A stretch of 64,000 nt of DNA from positions 1,221,501-1,285,500 of the forward strand of contig JAYKKM010000005.1 of the NCBI GenBank assembly GCA_035772405.1, given 5' to 3'. A program made the translations under genes and the position numbers. Within the stretch, counting starts at the first letter, position 1, and every line of letters starts with the position of its first letter. Below the pieces are notes generated by a model. It was not told the DNA's origin, did no database searches, and saw only the letters and a program-made list of their open reading frames with translations. Of this stretch, positions 58,255 through 64,000 are shown one piece after another. Origin of the DNA: Chrysogorgia sp. JL179-B06 (Eukaryota > Cnidaria > Anthozoa > Scleralcyonacea > Chrysogorgiidae).

Positions 58255-59090
58255 TGGTTTACTAATGCCGAAATAATGTATATAGAAGATCTAACGTTTC
58301 GAGAGGTCCTTTATTTATTTATTTAAGAATCTTTATACACGGTAACCAGCGTCAGTCCACATAGGTCTGTTTTTCACGGGGCCGTGTGTTATAGTTACAG
58401 AGAAGAATGTAAAAATGTTAAAAACTAACTAAATAGTAAATGAGAATCTAAAATTAGATATATAACAAGCGATTTAAAAAAAATATGTACAATAAATTAC
58501 AGTGTGAATTTCTTATAGATAATTGTTTTCGTTATTTAAGTTCCACAACATGGCACCTCGATACCCGAAAGTTCGTTTCATCGCATTAGTGTTAGGCTTG
58601 GGGAGCATTAGAGTATTGTTGTTACTCCTCAAATCGTAACAGTCCCGATTAGATAACCTGAAAAAGTCGCTGAGATTTGAATCTCCACCAATATTTTTAT
58701 TGACTAAGGAGAAGAGTTGTTCATCCCTTTTACACGAAGCGTTTCCCATCCCACTTTAGATAAAGTTTCTGTTGCCGATGAGTAATAACTGTCACCGGTT
58801 ATTACCCGAGTAGCCTTATTCTGTAATCATTGCAGTTGTGTTTTTAATTCGGCCGAACAATTGTCCCAAACAAGAGAACAATAATCGAAATGAGGCAGAA
58901 CTAAAGCTTTAAACAATCTTTCCAGACTTGCGTTAGTAGCGTTACTAATCATTCTCTTTGCTCGTCGTTAGACAGTGAAACATAAAATGACTTTAAGTTT
59001 CAGTCTCTGACGAAGAAGGGACTTCGCTCAAAACGTTACACCTTGTACACATTATTTCGGCAGTACACCAATTTTCGATTTATATATTAT
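58255..59090. repeat. Penelope-like inverted repeat split by a LINE
   Basis: The left piece (58252-58307: AGGTTGGTTTACTAATGCCG ... CTAACGTTTCGAGAGGTCC) and the right piece (58968-59070: CAGTGAAACATAAA ... CTGACGAAG ... CTCAAAACGTTA ... CAGTACACCAATTTTCG) are inverted copies of one motif set, as in 29911-30034. The LINE at 58308 was inserted between them. Confidence 0.6.
58308..58965 (-). mobile_element. 5'-truncated LINE (minus strand)
   Basis: Minus-strand reading from 58965 gives the RT thumb (NASLERLFKALVLPHFDYCS, VWDNCSAELK, LQNKATRVITG). After a frame change it continues with the C-terminus (LRSNNNTLMLPKPNTNAMK, RGAMLWNLN) to about 58513. The 3' tail is (AAAT)n at 58308-58324. Confidence 0.82.
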
Positions 59091-59843
59091 GGCATCAAGC
59101 AATATGGCGGAAATTTTCTGTACACTAACTGGAAACCTACCCTCATAGGTGCCAGAGCTTTTCCCCCCGCTCAGTAGTACGGGAAAGCATGAAGCCTCTG
59201 GAACCCAGGGTATCGAAACACAGGGTAATGGAAACCAGACAACAACAAAATGACGGCCTTAAAATTCCCAAAAGCTCGATAGAGCGAAAATAGACCGAAA
59301 AACGTTTACGCGCATGGTCGTGAAAATGACCCGTGGTTTGTTTACGGTTTAGAATATACAATTTAATAGAGTGAATTACCAATTCATCAACTAGATAACA
59401 TGACTAATAGATATAAACATAGGTGACAGTCACGAAAGTCTGCCTACTGATAATCGCATTCAACTCTCGTTTCTTGTTCTTGTTTCTTTGTGGAATGCAT
59501 GCGGGTTGTGAAGGAGCGTTGTGAAGGAGGGTTGTGAAGGCGGATTGGCCGCCTGTGCAGGTTTACTTCAGTGTGGTTATGTTCAATGTTCAGTGTGGTT
59601 CAAGGGGGAGGGCACAAAACCGAAAAAATATGGTAAAATAATGCACTTTTCTCAACTTTTAGCAAAACCTGCACTAACCTAAATCACAAACTTCCAAATC
59701 TCTAAAGTGAGTTTTTACTGAAACCATGTCTGTGACAACTTTTAAAGTCATATAACCACTATTATTGGCAGAGATTACCTAAAGAGAAAAATTAGACTAA
59801 ACAATTATAGACTAAACAGTAAACAAGTCTATATGATACTTAA
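59091..59843. other. No gene recognised
   Basis: GTTGTGAAGGAG/GGGTTGTGAAGG words repeat around 59508-59540 and TTCAGTGTGGTT at 59567 and 59588. Otherwise featureless. Confidence 0.25.
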
Positions 59844-60459
59844 AGAGTGAGTGTCAGGGTAGTGCTTTGCGCGCTTGTGTTTTTGTTTTCATACGAATTG
59901 ATTGCAGTGCATCGCATCGTTAGAACTATAATTTGCATGTGAACTCTAGATTTATTTGGAAATGTTGAAATTGGAGTCCGATCCTGACTTCGGGGCGTTA
60001 TGAAGTTAATGTTCAAGACGATTTGAACAGTTACCGTTTCTGACGAACAAGCTGGCCCGGATGGCTTTAGTTCCTGAATCTTTACAAATTCAACTGAACA
60101 AAACATCAGAAGAAACAAAATATATTTCTTTACTAGTCACTCATCAAACACTTCCATTCGCAAACTTATTCGCGCTGTTTCAGCAGCATAACCCGGCCTT
60201 CCACGCTTCGGAGGCGAAGCGCTCGTAGCAGCTTCTATGTATCGAAAAGATTACTGTAGTAAATGATCAATTTTACGAAAAATATCACAATAATTGATCA
60301 CTCAGGTATATTTACTTCTTAGAAAACTTGAAAATGGATAATTTATAAGAAGGATTGATCAAATATCGACGGATTCGTTTGTGAACTGAAATAGGCGTCC
60401 CATAAAATGGCCGCCAAGAAGAAAACAAGCGCGCAAAGCACTACCCTGACACTCACTCT
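59844..60459. mobile_element. TTAA-flanked MITE with perfect 35-bp ends (616 bp)
   Basis: The terminal inverted repeats (59844-59878 and 60425-60459), starting AGAGTGAGTGTCAGGG, are identical. TTAA flanks at 59840-59843 and 60460-60463. Target choice fits piggyBac or Kolobok. The ends do not start CCC as most piggyBac ends do. No coding capacity. Confidence 0.85.
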
Positions 60460-60740
60460 TTAACTATTTAACATTAAGATGCATTCAATGTCTTATGTAG
60501 CGATCCCTTCTCAAAATATTGGAGCGAAGCTCGACCGCTGAGATGGTAGTGCAGGCGGATCCATGGTATACAAACTCCTGCATGTTGCTTCAAACGTAAC
60601 CATTCTGGTGCGGGTTATGCTTTAAACTGTCTGTACGCAAAACTACTATTGCACGGCTAGGCTGCCAATCAGCGTGTTATTTTGCGCACAAACATTTAAA
60701 TTAGAACTTAAACATGCAAAGTAATAGAATACTTTATTAA

Positions 60741-61204
60741 AGGACATTAAATTGGCAACAAAAATTAAGTTTGTCTCATATGAAAGAACTCGTAAAATGA
60801 TAGAGTAACTGCACCTTTTACACTACTTTCCGTATTTTACTTCGTTTTTGAAATATTTCAGTTTGTTTGATATGTAAATGAGATTGTCTCTGACGTCAGG
60901 TGCAGGGTAGAGAATGTTCACTTATTAAAATATTAGTTCCATCTTTAAGTTTGTTCCACAAATGTACTTGAAAATGTGCGTAAAATAACTCCTGATGATA
61001 ATGAACGTTGAAACCTTAGCAATCACTGAGATATTAGACATTTTTAATAAGTGAAAATTCTCTACCCAGCACATGACGTCAGAGAAACAAACTGAAATAT
61101 TTCAAAAATGCAGTAAAATACGGGAAAGTTGTAAAAGGTCATTGCTCTATCATTTTACGAGTTCTTTCATATTAGACAAACTTAATTTTTGTTGCCAATG
61201 TCCT
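60741..61204. mobile_element. TTAA-flanked foldback MITE A (464 bp)
   Basis: It starts AGGACATT and ends AATGTCCT. The two arms (about 60741-60930 and 61028-61204) match over most of their length (for example AAATTAAGTTTGTCT and GAAAGAACTCGTAAAATGAT). TTAA lies at 60737-60740 and 61205-61208. Confidence 0.85.
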
Positions 61205-61208
61205 TTAA

Positions 61209-61733
61209 AGGACATTGCCAATATTGGCAATAAAAAATAAGTATCTCTTCGAACAAAGTACGTAACTTAAATAGCCGAAATATAGTAGTTTGAGGTTGTA
61301 AAGATGCTCGTAAAGCCCGAATCATTGTCCGCCATCATGGATGTATTTTCGATAGGCGTGTGATGTCACAACCAGGGAAATTTTTAAAGCGAACTTTTTA
61401 TCTAGCCATCATCGTGTCTTTATAAGTTTGAAACTTGATTTTTGTGAATGTCTTCCTTTTTCAATTGAACCACACCATTTTAAAAGCAAACTCGGCTACC
61501 CACAGAGTAGTTTCATTAGGTTTACCCCAGATGTGACGTCACCAATTAACTTCCCAGTTAATTAGTCAAAGTATTACAACAAGATGGCGGATGACAGGAT
61601 TCTCTTTGGTCAAAATTAGTGTTGTTGTTTTGCACAAAAATAGTTTTGTTTACATGGATTACCTTCGTATTACGCCTGTTTACTAATCATAAAGTTAAAA
61701 ATTTGAAATTGTGATTTATGTTGCCAATGTCCT
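61209..61733. mobile_element. TTAA-flanked MITE B (525 bp), abutting MITE A
   Basis: It starts AGGACATTGCCAA and ends with the complement of AGGACATTGGCAA. TTAA lies at 61205-61208 (shared with MITE A) and 61734-61737. Only the terminal 20 to 25 bases resemble MITE A; the interior is different. Confidence 0.82.
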
Positions 61734-61737
61734 TTAA

Positions 61738-62051
61738 CTTTGATTTTTAGGTCTGTACGGTGAGTATTTGCATATGATTTCAAGGCGCGGACCTCGCTCA
61801 TTCGCTTATTCTATATGAAAACATTGGATTGGTAAAAGTATATTATAAATTATTTCCGCCCGGTCCGTAATCCTTGAAAATCCTGCTTTCTGATTGGTCA
61901 AACGAGCGGTTCGGAAAACGTGAAAATATGAACAAACAAAGCGAAAAATAAATAAGTTATTTACCAAATATAGTCGGTCCGTACTGGGAAAATATGACTA
62001 CACGGAACATGGGCCTTCGGGGAACATACGGACCTGCTTGGTAAATAACAT
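61738..62051. other. Possible further inverted-repeat remnant
   Basis: AGGTCTGTACGG near 61750 and AGGTCCGTATG (complement near 62025-62035) are inverted, and GGTCCGTACTGGGAAAATAT at 61977 resembles 34332. Ends and target duplication are unclear. Confidence 0.35.
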
Positions 62052-62055
62052 TTAA

Positions 62056-62628
62056 AGTGGTACTACGATCAAATTTTTACTTATCGATATTTTTACGTAT
62101 TTATAAAGCAGAGCTTCTAAATATTACTCGGTCGAAACCGTTTTGCGATTCGACGATGGCAAGTACTATTTTTCTGACTCCGAATCTGGAGTTGTTATGT
62201 CCGCCATTAATCGTTCATGTTCCTGACCAGCGTAACGAAGTGACGTCAGATTCTCAACGCGAAGACTCCACATGGCTAATTCTTCAAGTAAATCAAGGTC
62301 GTTTTTTCAAATTCGTCGCCTGAAAGGCTGAACATTTCATCTACTTCTCGAAGAAAACAAGAAAACAAGTAACCTTGACTGAAATTCAGGCGTAGCATTG
62401 AGAATCTGACGTCACAAACAATATTACCTTTTGAAATTGCGGGCTCACTTGGAACATATTTTTAGTAAGGTGGCCTAAATAATAGTGATTTCAGAGCTCA
62501 AAACACTTACTTCAAAATACCATTTTTAGTTGTTTTTTTTACATTGATGATCACTTTCGACCCTGAAATACTATTCTATGCTAAAGAAAATCTAAAAGAC
62601 GGCGGTGAATTTTCATCGTAGTGGCACT
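62056..62628. mobile_element. TTAA-flanked MITE C (573 bp)
   Basis: The ends are AGTGGTACTACGATCAAAT and the complement of AGTGCCACTACGATGAAAA. TTAA flanks at 62052-62055 and 62629-62632. An 88-codon frame inside (62057-62323) is not recognised. Confidence 0.8.
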
Positions 62629-62690
62629 TTAATGTATTCATCCATGTAACATGTTAATCTGTTACATACATGTTAGTGGAGCTAAATTAT

Positions 62691-63019
62691 GGTGGTTCGA
62701 TAGTCTAAATAAAGAGTGCTTTATTTTGGTTCATCGCATAGCTCTAGCGGTGGTCTTGATTATTGAAACGTTTCACACTTGTAAAATTTGTATATCTAGA
62801 AAAATTGTGTTTATGATAAGCGGCAGATTTTATGCAAATTAGTTTTCTGGATTTATTGGAAACACGATTTCTCCACTCAGGTAAACTTTGATGGTATAAA
62901 ACTTTTCAGTAAACAAGACCACCACTAGAGCTATGCAATGAACCACGATGAAGATCTGCATTACAAACATTTTTATGCGGAAAAATGCAATTTCTCATGA
63001 TTTAGACTATCGAGCCACC
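62691..63019. mobile_element. TTAA-type MITE D (329 bp)
   Basis: The ends are GGTGGTTCGATAGTCTAAAT and the complement of GGTGGCTCGATAGTCTAAAT. A second inverted block (GCATAGCTCTAGCGGTGGTC) lies inside. The right flank is TTAA (63020-63023) and the left is TTAT (62687-62690), a one-base decay. Confidence 0.78.
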
Positions 63020-63023
63020 TTAA

Positions 63024-63779
63024 GGTGTTCGCGTCCATACCAGAAAATTACTAAGACATTTCATCTTATCCACAATATTTCTGACTGTTTTCAATGGTGG
63101 CATACAGACACTAACCTAGCAGAAGACAAAATAGATTATTATACTCTATCTCGATAATTTTTCACTCTATGTCGATTTTGATATGCATTGTATTATATTA
63201 TATTGATTTTGATATACATTGTATATACATTGCACGATATTAAATACACATTGCGATTTTTAAATGCGACATAGGAATACTGTTTATTAATTAGTATTAC
63301 AACAAAACAATCGGTTCATCACACGAGGCGTTTCCACGCTTTGGCAGTTGGCAGCAAGGTGTGCGATTGATCGCATGCCTAAATTCTGAGAGGAAATTAG
63401 TTTTTACTAATGTTTATCAGCTGTTTAATTTGAAACCTTCGTAATTTCCGTAGTTTCGCAAATTGTAGCGAAATCAATTAGGGATGAGCCGATAGAGAAA
63501 ATACAATTTACCTATACACGATAAATCCGATACGATATACAGGCTTACTGTATACGCCGATATTGGTCAGCAGGAATTCTTAACACGTGAATTTGGGGCG
63601 AAACGTTTAACAAAACGTCAGTGTTACTAATAGGTCAGTAACAGTCTAACAGAAACGTCTTTACAATAGACGAATATTGAATTTAGTATTAATAAATCTA
63701 TTTTGAAAAGTATCAGTAAATGGCTGTTTGACTTAATATGTCATGTTAAGTAATATTTGGCATAGGGGTGAAATTTTGG
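63024..63779. other. No feature recognised
   Basis: GATTTTGATATACATTGTAT words repeat near 63175-63235. No gene is supported. Confidence 0.25.
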
Positions 63780-63900
63780 CTCTCGGCAACGGCCTCCGTA
63801 GTTCAGTGGTTAGAGCACTGCACTAGCATCGTAGGGTTGCGGGTTCAATTCCAGCCGGAAGGCATTGAAGTTGCATTTTTGTGGGTACCGCGGTCAGCAG
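63780..63900 (+). mobile_element. tRNA-derived SINE, second full head
   Basis: The head has an A box (TAGTTCAGTGGTTAGAGC) and a B box (GGGTTCAATTCC, 63841-63852) and is near-identical to 27334-27420. After GAAGTTGCATTTTT the body diverges (GTGGGTACCGCGGTCAGCAG), so it is a different SINE subfamily or a chimera. Confidence 0.75.
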
Positions 63901-64000
63901 TACCCATATAGTCATCGTGCACTGTCTATATATCTATCTCACGGTTCGTCTTTGGAATTAGCACTGCGCAACTCAGACACTCAGAACTTGTCGACAAAAC

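Overview
The window reads as eukaryotic, AT-rich invertebrate DNA, most probably cnidarian. That placement is an inference from the transposon repertoire: Penelope-like, BEL/Pao, Jockey/CR1-type LINEs, tRNA-derived SINEs, hAT, Harbinger and Mutator-like elements. It also rests on a spliced myosin essential light chain gene and on long introns packed with transposons. There are no rRNA genes, no convincing tRNA genes and no bacterial-style operons.

Three host genes are supported. Two are intronless, closely similar SV2/SVOP-type major facilitator transporters on the + strand at 777-2267 and 15452-16894. They share their 5' flank and differ by in-frame indels, so they are a duplicated pair. The third is a five-exon myosin essential light chain gene at 30575-40105, in which every intron is phase 1. 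Its 7.1 kb second intron holds a nested pile of transposons.

The rest is almost wholly mobile DNA. From 2.4 to 5 kb lie LINE and Penelope relics. From 5.7 to 8 kb lie minisatellites, one of which is split by a hAT element. From 8.5 to 13.5 kb a LINE is interrupted by a 1.3 kb inverted-repeat element, followed by a second LINE and a small hAT MITE. BEL/Pao fragments lie at 13.2-14.3 kb (minus strand) and 17.8-21.7 kb (plus strand). At 24-27.7 kb there is a LINE, a dead hAT transposase, a SINE split by a solo LTR, another hAT element, a second SINE and (TA)70. From 28.3 to 30.4 kb there are inverted repeats with Penelope/hammerhead-like motifs.

The most striking object is a complete Mutator-like element at 41177-47190. 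It has terminal inverted repeats of about 565 bp, a perfect 10-bp target duplication and a nine-exon, 1067-residue transposase gene with an open frame. The transposase has an N-terminal extension with two SUMO-interaction-like motifs. Downstream are a 1.1 kb element with a 10-bp target duplication, a 131-bp-arm hairpin made from a transposase-like coding exon (50311-50690), a nearly complete but mutated LINE (52.35-55.33 kb), and a cluster of five small TTAA-targeting elements (59.84-63.02 kb), two of which share a single TTAA.

All coordinates, exon joins and target duplications were read by eye. Family assignments come from recognised motifs, not from database searches.
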